Source: Pseudomonas petrae
GTDB lineage: Bacteria; Pseudomonadota; Gammaproteobacteria; Pseudomonadales; Pseudomonadaceae
Length of the DNA stretch: 64,000 nt
Reading direction: 5' to 3'
Assembly: GCF_021728295.1 (NCBI RefSeq)
Contig: NZ_JAKJXE010000002.1
Coordinates: forward strand, 62,001-126,000
Shown: positions 46,993-56,257 of the stretch, piece by piece
How the letters are laid out: each line of letters opens with the position of its first letter
Numbering within the stretch: position 1 is the first letter of the stretch
Program-made: the position numbers and the translations under genes
The notes under the pieces: generated by a model
Seen by the model: the letters and a program-made list of their open reading frames with translations, nothing else
What the model was told of the DNA's origin: nothing
Databases searched by the model: none

Positions 46993-48395
46993 ATGTGAGC
47001 AATCGGCGAATTCTGCTGATCGACGACACCCCGTCCATACACGAAGACTTTCGCAAAATCCTCATTCCGGCGGAGGCGACGAACCCCGATCTGGAGCTGT
47101 TCGAAGCCGCGTTGTTCGGCACGCAAGCCGCGCCCGAGTGCTTGCCTTTTGAGCTGTGCTCCGCGTACAGCGGCCAGCAGGGGCTGGAGCACCTCCAGCA
47201 AGGGCTGGTTGAAGCACGGCCCTTCGCCATGGCGTTCGTCGATATGCGTATGCCCCAAGGCTGGGACGGTGTTGAAACCATCGAGTATCTGTGGCAGGCG
47301 GACCCGCGGCTGCAAGTGGTCATTTGTACCGCCTTCACCGACCATTCATGGGGCGACCTGCTGGCGCGGCTGGACGGTCGCGACCGCTTGCTGATCCTGA
47401 AAAAGCCGTTCGACAACATTGAGGTGATGCAACTGGCCAGCGCCCTGACCAGCAAGTGGGAAATGACCGACCGCGCCCAACTGAAGATGCACGAGCTGGA
47501 AACTCGCGTCGAGCGCCGTACCGAGGAGTTCAAACAGGCCAGCCAGGCGCTGCAGCTTGAGATCGATGAACGCAAGCTGCTCGAAGGGCAACTGGTGCAA
47601 TCGGAAAAGCTCGTATCGCTGGGCCAGATGGCCGCTGGCATCGCCCACGAGATCAACAACCCCATCGGCTTCATTTCTTCGAACCTGGGCACGCTGGCGC
47701 AGTATTTCCGCACGTTTCAGGAAGTGCTGGAGGCCTACAAAGCGGCCGAGAGCCAGATCGTTTCGCCGCAGATCATCGAGGAACTTCGCGCTCTGAAGGA
47801 GCGCCTCGACCTGCCGTTCATCGAGGAAGAAATACCCTTGATGATCCAGGAGTCACGCGACGGGGTGGGCCGCGCCGCGCAGATCGTCAAGGATCTGAAG
47901 GAGTTTTCGCGGGTCGATGTCAGTCCTCAATGGCAATGGGCAAGTTTGCAACGTGGCATCGATTCGACATTGAACATCGTCGCCAATGAAGTGAAGTACA
48001 AGGCCGACGTCATCAAGGAGTTCCAGCCGTTGCCCGAGATCGAATGCCTGCCGGCGCAACTCAATCAGGTCATCATGAATCTGATGGTCAACGCTGCGCA
48101 GGCGATAGGTCCGCAGCGGGGCACGATCACCCTGCGCAATGGAGTGGCAGGGGAGCATGTGTGGCTTGAGATCAGTGACACCGGCGCGGGCATCACCCCG
48201 GAGGTGATGCAGAAGATCTTCGACCCGTTTTTCACCACCAAGCCGGTTGGCAAAGGCACCGGACTTGGCCTGTCGCTGTCCTACGGCATCGTCCAGAAAC
48301 ACCGCGGCACGATCAGCGTGAAGAGCACGGTCGGCGTGGGTACCACCTTTCGCGTTCAACTGCCGATTCGTCAGCAACCTACGGAACAGGAATAG
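46989..48395 (+). CDS. Receiver-histidine kinase hybrid (REC-coiled coil-HisKA-HATPase)
   Basis: 468 residues, soluble. An N-terminal receiver ([18 protein letters not shown], Asp in [14 protein letters not shown], Lys in LILKKPFDN) precedes a coiled coil and a kinase core with [23 protein letters not shown] (phospho-acceptor His), [16 protein letters not shown] and [12 protein letters not shown]. The receiver has a long insert after beta-1, common in this subfamily. Its start overlaps the upstream kinase (ATGA). It may take phosphate from that kinase and pass it to the divergent receiver/HD-GYP protein. Confidence 0.9.
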   Translation: MNVSNRRILLIDDTPSIHEDFRKILIPAEATNPDLELFEAALFGTQAAPECLPFELCSAYSGQQGLEHLQQGLVEARPFAMAFVDMRMPQGWDGVETIEYLWQADPRLQVVICTAFTDHSWGDLLARLDGRDRLLILKKPFDNIEVMQLASALTSKWEMTDRAQLKMHELETRVERRTEEFKQASQALQLEIDERKLLEGQLVQSEKLVSLGQMAAGIAHEINNPIGFISSNLGTLAQYFRTFQEVLEAYKAAESQIVSPQIIEELRALKERLDLPFIEEEIPLMIQESRDGVGRAAQIVKDLKEFSRVDVSPQWQWASLQRGIDSTLNIVANEVKYKADVIKEFQPLPEIECLPAQLNQVIMNLMVNAAQAIGPQRGTITLRNGVAGEHVWLEISDTGAGITPEVMQKIFDPFFTTKPVGKGTGLGLSLSYGIVQKHRGTISVKSTVGVGTTFRVQLPIRQQPTEQE

Positions 48396-48408
48396 GTGAA
48401 TCTGGGGC

Positions 48409-49224
48409 TCAGCGCTGTCCCACACCGGGCACGTCCATGTTGATCCGACGCCAGGCGGCTTCGGCAAAGCTGTACACCGAAAACGCGATCAGACCCAACG
48501 CCATGACCATCAACACCACGCCGCCGGCCGGCAGATTTTGCAGCGCATTGAGCGCGTCTTTAAGGCCCGGCGGGTGCATCGCCTGATAGCTCGAACCGCT
48601 GATGGCCAGCAGCACACCCATTTCGATGAACGCCACGCCACGGGCGATCAGGCCGAAGCGTGACACCGGGGTCACGTACCTCATCACGTCTTCGTCGGCC
48701 TCAAAATACTTTTCGAACGAGGCTTTCCAGCCTTTGAACAGGTGCGCGATGCCGACGCCCAGCGGCACCAGCGCGACGAGGTAGACCACCAGATTCGAGT
48801 ATTTCCACGAGAGCAGGTAAGCGAGCAGATCTTCGGTCTGACCGCCGCCGGAGCCGCCTGAGCTGCGCAGGCCGTCGATCAGCAGGCCCAGGGCAAAGAA
48901 CGCCAGCGCACCGTTGACCAGCCCGCCCGCCAGCAACCCGCCGCGGATGACCAGGCCCTTGAGTTCAGTGCCGTGATGGTCGACGTCGCGCGTCGCTTGC
49001 AACACGCGCCAGGCAGCGAACGCGAGCAGGCCCGCAACCACCAGCCCGACCAGAATGTTGCCGAAGGGCTGGCTGAACAGGGCTTCGAGGCTGCTGTGAC
49101 TGTCTTTGGGGCGTGATGAATCGCGGGCGGCGAGCAGGGCGAAAATGCCGATGATCAGGTACAGAACGCCACGAGCGGCGTAACCCGATCGGGCGAGCAG
49201 GACAAGGGTGTGATGCGGGGACAT
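48409..49224 (-). CDS. DUF1206 integral membrane protein
   Basis: 271 residues with six membrane helices in three repeated two-helix modules, each starting near a conserved LARxGYxARGVxY-like motif (LLARSGYAARGVLYLIIG and VSRFGLIARGVAFIEMG are clear copies). This is the DUF1206 architecture; its function is unknown. Convergent with the kinase operon, 13 bp apart. Confidence 0.88.
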   Translation of the reverse strand: MSPHHTLVLLARSGYAARGVLYLIIGIFALLAARDSSRPKDSHSSLEALFSQPFGNILVGLVVAGLLAFAAWRVLQATRDVDHHGTELKGLVIRGGLLAGGLVNGALAFFALGLLIDGLRSSGGSGGGQTEDLLAYLLSWKYSNLVVYLVALVPLGVGIAHLFKGWKASFEKYFEADEDVMRYVTPVSRFGLIARGVAFIEMGVLLAISGSSYQAMHPPGLKDALNALQNLPAGGVVLMVMALGLIAFSVYSFAEAAWRRINMDVPGVGQR

Positions 49225-49289
49225 CGAGTGTTCTCCGGTTAAGCAATAGATCAGCAGACCCGAGACAACGCGAGGGGTTCGATCGGTTT

Positions 49290-49765
49290 GCTTTTAGTGG
49301 GACCGGCATCACCGGGAATCTTAATGGCTGCACGCGATGCTTTTTAGTGGGACCGGCTTTAGCCGGGAAGAGGCCGGTATGTTCACGCTGATCGTTCCCA
49401 CGCTCCGCGTGGTAATGCATCCTCCGACGCTCCGCGTCAAAGCGATGGACGCGGAGCGTGCCGGGTGGCATCCCCACGCGGAGCGTGGGGACGATCATTC
49501 AATGGCTGCACGCGATGCTTTTTAGTGGGACCGGCTTTAGCCGGGAAGAGGCCGGTGTGCACGTCACCAATTTTGCAGTGTGGCTGCCGACGCCTTCCCG
49601 GCTAAAGCCAGTCCTACAGGTCTGCGTCACGGCCAGATTCCACTGAATGCACGCGATTGCTTAGTAGGACCGGCTTTAGCCGGGAAGAGGCCGGTGTGCA
49701 CGCCACCAATTTTGCAGTGTGGCTGCAGACGCCTTCCCGGCTAAAGCCGGTCCCACTAAAACCAA
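49290..49765. repeat. Composite of REPINs with a nested second repeat family
   Basis: Three to four copies of the element TTAGTGGGACCGGCTTTAGC with its inverted partner lie here, the same family as the 138-bp array but in the opposite orientation. A stretch of about 55 bp starting AATGGCTGCACGCGATGC occurs twice (49323 and 49501), directly flanking a block of the other family (CCCACGCTCCGCGTGG ... CCACGCGGAGCGTGGGG, 49385-49496). Two units at 49520 and 49665 are near-identical for over 100 bp. Confidence 0.85.
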
Positions 49766-49770
49766 AGCGA

Positions 49771-50769
49771 TCAACCCGCAGTGGACTGGATGCGCTGACG
49801 AATCCAGGCGCGGCTGTGTTCCAGCACGCGGTCGGCCATCATGGTGGGGAAATGGATGAAGCCGTGGGGCGCCTCGGGCAACAGGTGCACTTCGACGCCG
49901 GCGGTTTTTGCCCAGCGATCCGCCAATAGCAGGCTGTCATCGCGCAGCGGGTCCAGCTCGCCGACCCACATCAGCGCCGGCGGAAAGCCTGTGAAATCGC
50001 CATACAGCGGCGACAGCGGCGGTGCCTGACGCAAGGCATCGCTGATACCGGGCGTCAGAAGGCGCAGGGCGTCCACCATCCCCGGGCCGTCCAGCACCAG
50101 CGTGTCGGGGCCTGCCGTGCGCACGCTCGGCGTACCGGTCAGGTCGTAAACGCCGTAATAAAGCAGGGCGCCGCACACGCGCTTGAGCAGCTCGGGCCAG
50201 GCCTTGAGCTGCAGCAGGGTCGCCGCCGCCAGATGCCCGCCCGCCGATTCCCCGACGACGATCACCGGCAGTCCCGCGAACTCCGGGCAACCGTCACCCA
50301 GCAGCCAGCGTGCAGCCACCAGACAATCCTCCATCAGCCCTTCCACCGGCGTAGAAACGGCGAGCCGGTAATCGACCGAGACCACGGCCACATCGCACGC
50401 TCGCACCATCCCCATGTTGAGGTCGTCATTCATCTGCGGATTGCCGATCACCCAGCCGCCGCCGTGAATGTCCAGCACCACGCCTTTGGCCTTGCCCTTG
50501 GGCCGGATAATCCGCACTGGCACGCGATGACCGCCGACACTCGCCGTGGTGCTTTCGGCGTGCAGGCCATGGCGGGCCAGCTTGGCCGCGCCATTCAACT
50601 GGCCGACGCGCAACAGCGACTGAATCAAAAGCGGAGTGATGCGGTTGCGGATACGAAACCGCGGCAGCCAGGCCAGCTTCTTGTTGAACCGCCGCGCCTG
50701 CGCCAGTTCGTCGTCGTGAAAATGCAAACCGTCGTTGCTGTCCAATTGCGTGCTCTCTCTGGGGCTCAC
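49771..50769 (-). CDS. Alpha/beta hydrolase, hormone-sensitive-lipase type, cytoplasmic
   Basis: 332 residues with no signal peptide. Oxyanion-hole motif HGGGWVIGNP, nucleophile elbow VGESAGGH, catalytic Asp in DPLRDDSLLLADRW and His in APHGFIHFP. Family IV esterases act on short acyl esters. The start at 50769 is a GTG; a TTG at 50745 with a purine-rich RBS is an alternative. A second HSL-type enzyme (1047-2081) lies elsewhere in the window but that one is exported. Confidence 0.88.
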   Translation of the reverse strand: MSPRESTQLDSNDGLHFHDDELAQARRFNKKLAWLPRFRIRNRITPLLIQSLLRVGQLNGAAKLARHGLHAESTTASVGGHRVPVRIIRPKGKAKGVVLDIHGGGWVIGNPQMNDDLNMGMVRACDVAVVSVDYRLAVSTPVEGLMEDCLVAARWLLGDGCPEFAGLPVIVVGESAGGHLAAATLLQLKAWPELLKRVCGALLYYGVYDLTGTPSVRTAGPDTLVLDGPGMVDALRLLTPGISDALRQAPPLSPLYGDFTGFPPALMWVGELDPLRDDSLLLADRWAKTAGVEVHLLPEAPHGFIHFPTMMADRVLEHSRAWIRQRIQSTAG

Positions 50770-50818
50770 ACCCGCAAGGGTTGGGTACTGTCTTGGTGTG
50801 CGCGGGCGGCTCAGAGTT

Positions 50819-51454
50819 TCACGTGCGCGAGTAAAGCAATTTGAGGCCGGCCGTGGCGTAAACCAGCGCGAGGGTGCCTTCGATCCAGCGCCGCGCCCTG
50901 CGGTAGGCGCGGATCATCGGCGCGGTCGAAAAGACAATGGCGTAGCCACAGAAGATGGTGACGCTGAGCACCGCGCAACCGGCGAGGATGATTGCGACGG
51001 TTTGCGGCGTCGCTTCTGCTCCCAACCCCAGCGTCATCGTCGCCACCCAGCCCAGCAGCGCCTTGGGGTTGGTGAGGTGCATGAGCAGGCCACGCTGGTA
51101 GAGGCGCGAGCCTGAGAGGACCGGTGCATTAGCGATCTCGCGCTCGACCTTTTCAGTGGATCTCAGCGCGGAGCGGGCCGCTTCGAACGCGAGAAACAGC
51201 AGGTAGGCGCCCCCGAGGATCTTCAGCAGGGTGAGCGCCTGGGCGTATTGCGTCAGCACGGCGGAAACACCGGTGGCCGCCATCGAACCCCAGAAAAACG
51301 ACCCGCTGACCACGCCTGCCGCCAGCATCAGCGCCGGGCGTCGGCCCCGGTGCATGGCCACGCCCATGATGCGCATGTTGCTCGGCCCCGGACTCGCCGC
51401 GCCGACGATGTAGGCGGTGTACACCAGCAGAAGGTGATGGAGATCGAACGGCAT
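50819..51454 (-). CDS. LysE/RhtB-family amino-acid exporter
   Basis: 211 residues from ATG 51454 (AAAGGA RBS). Six membrane helices; the family motif near the N-terminus is AYIVGAASPGPSNMRIMGVAMHRGRRPALMLAAG, and the central LTNPKALLGW is conserved. Exports amino acids or homoserine-like compounds; the substrate is unknown. It lies 49 bp upstream of the esterase gene on the same strand. Confidence 0.9.
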   Translation of the reverse strand: MPFDLHHLLLVYTAYIVGAASPGPSNMRIMGVAMHRGRRPALMLAAGVVSGSFFWGSMAATGVSAVLTQYAQALTLLKILGGAYLLFLAFEAARSALRSTEKVEREIANAPVLSGSRLYQRGLLMHLTNPKALLGWVATMTLGLGAEATPQTVAIILAGCAVLSVTIFCGYAIVFSTAPMIRAYRRARRWIEGTLALVYATAGLKLLYSRT

Positions 51455-51547
51455 GGGCCTTGGTCCTTTAAGGTCGTGACGGGGGTCGTTGGAAAAATCT
51501 GTTTTACCACGGAGCTGCGGATTGCCAAGCGCGCAATGACTTCGGTT

Positions 51548-51682
51548 GATCGTGCCCACGCTCTGCGTGGGTATGCCTACCATGACGCTCCGCGTCATCC
51601 CGCCCCTGACCTTAACCAGCCTACAGCGAAGGGACGCGGAGCGTCCGGGGCGGCATTCCCACGCGGAGCGTGGGAACGATCA
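51548..51682. repeat. Palindromic intergenic repeat of the 'CACGCGGAGCGTGG' family
   Basis: An inverted pair (CGTGCCCACGCTCTGCGTGG at the left end and CCCACGCGGAGCGTGGGAAC at the right end) with an inner smaller pair (GACGCTCCGCGTC / GACGCGGAGCGTC). It sits immediately after the end of the secretion operon and may act as its transcript end. Confidence 0.8.
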
Positions 51683-51695
51683 ACAGGTACTGGAC

Positions 51696-54035
51696 TTACC
51701 GGGTACTCATCGGCGGCGTCGGCTTGATCAACTGCAACTGCTGCCGATAATCATCGGTCACCTGCCGCGCCTGGCTGTTGCTGGTGATGACCCGTGGGGT
51801 GATGAGCACGACCAGCTCGGTGCGTTTCTTGCTCTTGCTGGTGTTGCCGAACAGCCAGCGCAGGCCGGGGATGGCGCCCAGGTAAGGCACGGCGGCCACG
51901 GTTTCAGCGTTGTCCTGTTTGATCAGGCCGCCGAGCAACACCGTCTGCCCGCTCTGCACCGCGACCTGGGTGGACACCGACCGCGTCGAGATCCGCGGGT
52001 TGCCGTTGGCGTCAGTGGTCGTGTCGTTGGCATCGCTGACCTGCTGCTGAATGTCCATGTACACCAGGCCGCCCGGATTGATGCGCGGCACGACGTCGAG
52101 GATGACCCCGGTCTGCACGTATTCAACGCTGCTGAGGGTGGCGGTGGTGGTCGAGGTGTTGACCGTGGTCTGGCTGATCGGGATGTTGTCGCCGACCTGG
52201 ATCTGCGCCTGCTGGTTGTTCATCACTACCAGCGACGGCGCCGACAGCACCTGCGTGCGGCCGCTGGTTTCCAGGGCGTGAAGGGCGATCTGCAGGTTAT
52301 TGCTGACGAAGGAATAAAACAGCGAATCGTTGGCGCCAAGGCCGGCGCCGCCACCACCCAGTGCGCCCTGACTGCCGGCGGTGTTCGCCACGGTGGTGCT
52401 GGTGGAATTGCCGGCCAGACGGCCGAGGTACCACTGCACGCCAAGGTCCAGCTCACCGGTCAGATTCACTTCAAGAATCCGCGTCTCGATCTGCACCTGC
52501 ATCGGCGCGTTGTCCAGCCGCTTGATGGCGGATTCGATCTCGGCCCACTGGGCCGGGCGTGTGCGGATCAGCAACTGGTTGCTGCTCTGCTGCGCGGTGA
52601 TGCGGGTGCTGTCGTCCAGACGCTTGCTGGCGCCAGACCCGCTGGAAGCCGCGTCCGCGCTGTCGCTCTGACTGCTGCTGTCGGCGCTGTCCTCGGAGGT
52701 TTCGCCATCCTGCTCTTCATCACCTTGCTGAGTGCCGTTCTGCAAACCACCATTGGCCCCACCCATGCCCGAGCCCATGCCGCCACCGATCCCGGAGGAG
52801 CTGCCGCTCAGGCCCTGACCACTGCCGCTCAGGCCGCCGCTGCTGCCGGTGCCGCTGCCGTTGAGCGATGACAGCGAACGCGTGCGCAGGCCCGGTGCGA
52901 CCTTGGCCGCGCTGTCGTCCTTGATCTGGCCGTTGCCGTAAATCTGCCGCAGGTATTTGGCCAGGTCCGTGGCCTTCATGTTGCGCACGTCGTAGACGTA
53001 CATCTGCGGCTCGTTGCCGCCACCTTCGTCGATGGTGTGAATCCAGTCACCGACTTCGCTCAGGTAACGTGGCTGCGAGGAAATCGCCACCACCGAGTTG
53101 GTCCGCTCGATGGGCAGAAACTTGACCATGCCCGCCAACGGCATGCCGCTGTCCGGGCCGAACATCTTCTGCAGCTCGGGCATCAGCTCGCCGACGCTGG
53201 CGCGTTGCAGGCCATAGACGGCGATGGACATGCCCTTGAGCCAGTCGACGTCGAAGGTGTCGATGGTGTCCTGATAGTTGGCCAGTTCATCCGGCGTACC
53301 GGCGAGGCTCAACACGTTGCGCGCCGGATCGACCAGCAAAAAAGCGTTGTCACGGGCGAAGGGTTTGAGCAGCTTCTGCATCTCGGTGGCCGAGATAAAG
53401 CGCAACGGGAACAGCCGTGCTGACAGCCCGGTGGACGGTCGCGCCACAGGCATTTCCGGCACCAGCTTGCCGGCAACGGCCTGATTGGCCGGCAGGATCA
53501 CGTAACGGTCGCCCTGGCGGATCATTGCGTTGTCGGTCCACGACAGCAGCGTTTCGAGAATCGACAGCGCCTGCTGTTTGTTCACCGGTTGCGAGGTCGA
53601 AAAGCTGACGTCGCCTTTCACGCCCTGATTGATGCTGTAGTTCTCGTGCAGCAAATCGCCGAGCACGGTGTTGATCACCGCTTCGATGGGCTGGTTGGCG
53701 AAGTTGAAGGTGATGTCGCCGGCGGCCGCCGACGCGCCTTTTCCACTCGCGCCGGTCTGGGCCGAGCCCGCACCGCGCACGAACGTCTGGTTGCCACGAA
53801 TGATCTGCTGGCGCGCGGGCGCAGGCTTGGCGCCGGGGTTGTTCGGGCTCGGCGCTTCGACCGGGTCGCTGACCGGGCCTCGCTGCGAGCCGGTGCCATT
53901 GAGTGCTTCCTGCATCAGGGCCGGATCGTTTTCGAAACGTTCCGGGGTGGAAGCGCATCCGGCCAGGGCCACGGCGGTGGCCAGGCACAACAACGGGCTG
54001 CGCAAACGGGAAAACTCAGGGGTGCGATTGTTCAT
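51696..54035 (-). CDS. gspD: Type II secretion outer-membrane secretin GspD
   Basis: 779 residues from ATG 54035. It starts as a lipoprotein (lipobox VALAGC), so the precursor is probably lipidated. N0/N1-N3 periplasmic domains (DITFNFANQPIEAVINTVLGDLL, VFPLRFI..TEMQKLL region, YDVRNMKATDLAKYL) are followed by a long Gly/Ser/Asp-rich insert (about residues 390-460) and the secretin core (VEYVQTGVILDVVPRINPGGLVYMDIQQQVS, LLGGLIKQ, RTELVVLITPRVI). It is the last gene of the operon and overlaps the GspC-like gene by four bases. The lipobox is seen in HxcQ-type secretins, which self-target to the outer membrane. Confidence 0.92.
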   Translation of the reverse strand: MNNRTPEFSRLRSPLLCLATAVALAGCASTPERFENDPALMQEALNGTGSQRGPVSDPVEAPSPNNPGAKPAPARQQIIRGNQTFVRGAGSAQTGASGKGASAAAGDITFNFANQPIEAVINTVLGDLLHENYSINQGVKGDVSFSTSQPVNKQQALSILETLLSWTDNAMIRQGDRYVILPANQAVAGKLVPEMPVARPSTGLSARLFPLRFISATEMQKLLKPFARDNAFLLVDPARNVLSLAGTPDELANYQDTIDTFDVDWLKGMSIAVYGLQRASVGELMPELQKMFGPDSGMPLAGMVKFLPIERTNSVVAISSQPRYLSEVGDWIHTIDEGGGNEPQMYVYDVRNMKATDLAKYLRQIYGNGQIKDDSAAKVAPGLRTRSLSSLNGSGTGSSGGLSGSGQGLSGSSSGIGGGMGSGMGGANGGLQNGTQQGDEEQDGETSEDSADSSSQSDSADAASSGSGASKRLDDSTRITAQQSSNQLLIRTRPAQWAEIESAIKRLDNAPMQVQIETRILEVNLTGELDLGVQWYLGRLAGNSTSTTVANTAGSQGALGGGGAGLGANDSLFYSFVSNNLQIALHALETSGRTQVLSAPSLVVMNNQQAQIQVGDNIPISQTTVNTSTTTATLSSVEYVQTGVILDVVPRINPGGLVYMDIQQQVSDANDTTTDANGNPRISTRSVSTQVAVQSGQTVLLGGLIKQDNAETVAAVPYLGAIPGLRWLFGNTSKSKKRTELVVLITPRVITSNSQARQVTDDYRQQLQLIKPTPPMSTR

Positions 54036-54547
54036 GGTGTGGGTACGTTTGGAAGGGTAATAGGGGGGACGTTCGACGGCGGCGGCAGGCGCAGCAGGGG
54101 CAGGCGCAGTTCGCGGGTCTGGCCCTGATGGCTGAAAACGGCTTGCTGCGGCGTGACCGACTCCAGGGTCCAGCCGTTGTCCAGTGTGCTGCCGACGGCC
54201 AGCTTCAGACGGCGCTTCTGCGGCAGTTGCAGCAGCACCCACTGTGAAGCGCCATCGATGATCACGCCGCTCAGGCTGATGCCGTCCAGGGACGAGGCCT
54301 GGGATTTGCCGGTGACCAGATCGGGCTTGCGGTCCGGGCTGAACATCGATTGCTGCCACGTCAGCGTGAGGGCTTGGGCCGGTAGCGCAGGCAGTGCAGC
54401 AGGCCCGGCCGTTGGCGTGGCTTCGCGCGCTTCGCCGGCCGGCAACCAGTCAATGTCCTGACCGGCGCCGGTGCTCAGGCTGACGGCGACAGCAGCGAGG
54501 ACAACCGTGGCCGCGCCGAGGGCGAGGGTGAGAGAGTCGAACTTCAT
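54032..54547 (-). CDS. GspC-like type II secretion protein (HR domain, no PDZ)
   Basis: 171 residues. One N-terminal membrane helix, a Pro/Ala linker, and a single homology-region domain (SLDGISLSGVIIDGASQWVLLQLPQKRRLKLAVGSTLDNGWTLESVTPQQAVFSHQGQTRELRL) of the GspC/GspN type. Classical GspC proteins continue with a PDZ or coiled-coil domain, absent here; the tail is proline-rich. It probably links the inner-membrane platform to the secretin. Overlaps gspD and gspM by four bases each. Confidence 0.8.
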   Translation of the reverse strand: MKFDSLTLALGAATVVLAAVAVSLSTGAGQDIDWLPAGEAREATPTAGPAALPALPAQALTLTWQQSMFSPDRKPDLVTGKSQASSLDGISLSGVIIDGASQWVLLQLPQKRRLKLAVGSTLDNGWTLESVTPQQAVFSHQGQTRELRLPLLRLPPPSNVPPITLPNVPTP

Positions 54548-55236
54548 GCGTCAGGCTCCTCGGTGGACTGCTCGGATGGATCGGGCTGCTGCCTTTCGGG
54601 CTGCGGCTCGGCGGCTGGCGCTTTCGACGGCAGCGCCTTGCGCGGCGCGGCCTGCTGCAGATAACCGCGCAACAGCAGATGCACCTGCAAGCGTCCGGCA
54701 CCGCCACTGGCAGGGGCCGCGGTGGCGCGGCGAATGCTCAGGTTGTCGATGAACAGAAACGGCTGGCCGTATTCCAGTTTGTGCAGCAAACCCACCAACG
54801 GCTCCATGGCGCAGTCCAGGGTCAGGCTGACTTTGACCTGACGGTACGGCTCGGCACTGTCGCGCTCGGGGGTGATCGGCATGCGCTGGGTGACCTGGCA
54901 GCCGGGGCCCTGATCGGCGTGGGCCTTGACCAGATCGAGACTGCGTTGCATCAGATCGGCCGCCACGGCGCTGGGGTCTTCGCCGGGCAACAGGCTGCTG
55001 CGGCTCGACGGGTCGCGGCGGGCCGCCTGCAACTGCTGCTCAAGGCTCTCGCGCTGAGCGAGCGCGCCGGCGTAGCGTTGCTCTTGGTGGCGCAGGGTGT
55101 CGGCCTGATCCTGCAGGTCGCTCAACGGGTCAAGAAACCAGCTCTGCACCAGCAGCCACCACGCCGCCCACAGCACCAGGGCCAGAGCAATCAGCGCGGC
55201 GCCGCGACGTTCACGCGGGGTCAGTTCACGGCGCAT
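54544..55236 (-). CDS. gspM: Type II secretion protein GspM
   Basis: 230 residues. One N-terminal helix (about 11-31), a coiled coil (DLQDQADTLRHQEQRYAGALAQRESLEQQLQAARR) and a ferredoxin-like periplasmic domain of the T2SSM_b type (VKVSLTLDCAMEPLVGLLHKLEYGQPFLFIDNLSI). The tail is Pro/Glu-rich. Partners with GspL in the inner-membrane platform. Overlaps gspL by about 10 bp. Confidence 0.85.
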   Translation of the reverse strand: MRRELTPRERRGAALIALALVLWAAWWLLVQSWFLDPLSDLQDQADTLRHQEQRYAGALAQRESLEQQLQAARRDPSSRSSLLPGEDPSAVAADLMQRSLDLVKAHADQGPGCQVTQRMPITPERDSAEPYRQVKVSLTLDCAMEPLVGLLHKLEYGQPFLFIDNLSIRRATAAPASGGAGRLQVHLLLRGYLQQAAPRKALPSKAPAAEPQPERQQPDPSEQSTEEPDA

Positions 55237-56257
55237 CGGCAGCCTCCTTGCGCAACTGGGCGCGCAGGGAAAAGCGCTCTTTGCCGGTCTGCGCGTCGGG
55301 TTGAATGATCCCCTGGAACTGCGCGTCGGTGAGGGTGCGGCAGTCTTTCATGCGGCTGATGAGCGCGCTGGCCTTGGCGCTCTGGCCGGTGATCGACACG
55401 CTGCCGCCGTCGGCAATCTCCAGCTGCTCGACCCAGGTGTCGGCGCCCAGGCAACCCGTCAGGTCAGCCAGCACGCTGGAAGTGGTCGGCTGCGCGGCCT
55501 TTTGCTGGGCCAGATAGCGCGCGGCGCCCTGGGTGTTGATCAGCTCGCGGCGCAGGTTCTGCACGGCTTGCACCTGGCTGCGTTGCTCGTCGACGTGTTG
55601 TTGCATCGCTTCCACCTGGGCCGTGCGCGCGTCCAGCCAGAGCACCATGCAGGTCAGCAGCAAGGCGCCACAGACCACGGCGAGGAAACGCGGCAGGCGT
55701 GCGGAGCCTGCAACCGCGGGCTTCAGTTCTGTCGGCAGCAGATCAATGTTCAGCCGATCGCCGTTTGCGTTGCGCGCGTCCACCCCATACAGCGACAGGC
55801 CACGTGCCTTGCAGATGTCGATGATCGGCTGCAAACGCTCGCGCAACACCGCCACCAGCAGCACTTGCGCCAGGGTTTTGCCCTTGGCGGTGACACGCGC
55901 GACGTACTGCATCTGCTCGCGGGGGTAGGGCGTGTACTTGTCCAGCTCGAAACCGACCACGCTGTGCAGATCGCGCAGCGCCGCCAGCGGCAGTTGCAAC
56001 GGCTGCGCCAGCACCATGCCGGCCGGGAGCATCAGGATCAACCGCTCGCCGGTCTCGTGGGCAATGTGCTCGGGCAACGGCCAGTCGATCAGCCGCTCGC
56101 GCACCTGAGGCATCAGCCGTGCGCGGACGCCGGCCGGGAGCATCGTCTGCAACTCGTTCAGCCAGGCCTGCCACAGATGGTGCGCCGGGCTGTCGCGCCA
56201 CTGACTGCGCACCCGGGCCTGCAAGGGCGCCAGGTGCTGTAAAAGTGATTGCTTCAT
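55226..56257 (-). CDS. gspL: Type II secretion protein GspL (PilN-domain type)
   Basis: 343 residues from ATG 56257, which overlaps the gspK stop by four bases. The N-terminal half is a PilM/actin-like cytoplasmic domain (LPLAALRDLHSVVGFELDKYTPYPREQMQYVARV); a single membrane helix (about residues 195-215) and a PilN-like periplasmic domain follow (LADLTGCLGADTWVEQLEIADGGSVSITGQSAKASALISRM). It docks the ATPase GspE to the membrane and binds GspM. Confidence 0.85.
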   Translation of the reverse strand: MKQSLLQHLAPLQARVRSQWRDSPAHHLWQAWLNELQTMLPAGVRARLMPQVRERLIDWPLPEHIAHETGERLILMLPAGMVLAQPLQLPLAALRDLHSVVGFELDKYTPYPREQMQYVARVTAKGKTLAQVLLVAVLRERLQPIIDICKARGLSLYGVDARNANGDRLNIDLLPTELKPAVAGSARLPRFLAVVCGALLLTCMVLWLDARTAQVEAMQQHVDEQRSQVQAVQNLRRELINTQGAARYLAQQKAAQPTTSSVLADLTGCLGADTWVEQLEIADGGSVSITGQSAKASALISRMKDCRTLTDAQFQGIIQPDAQTGKERFSLRAQLRKEAADAP

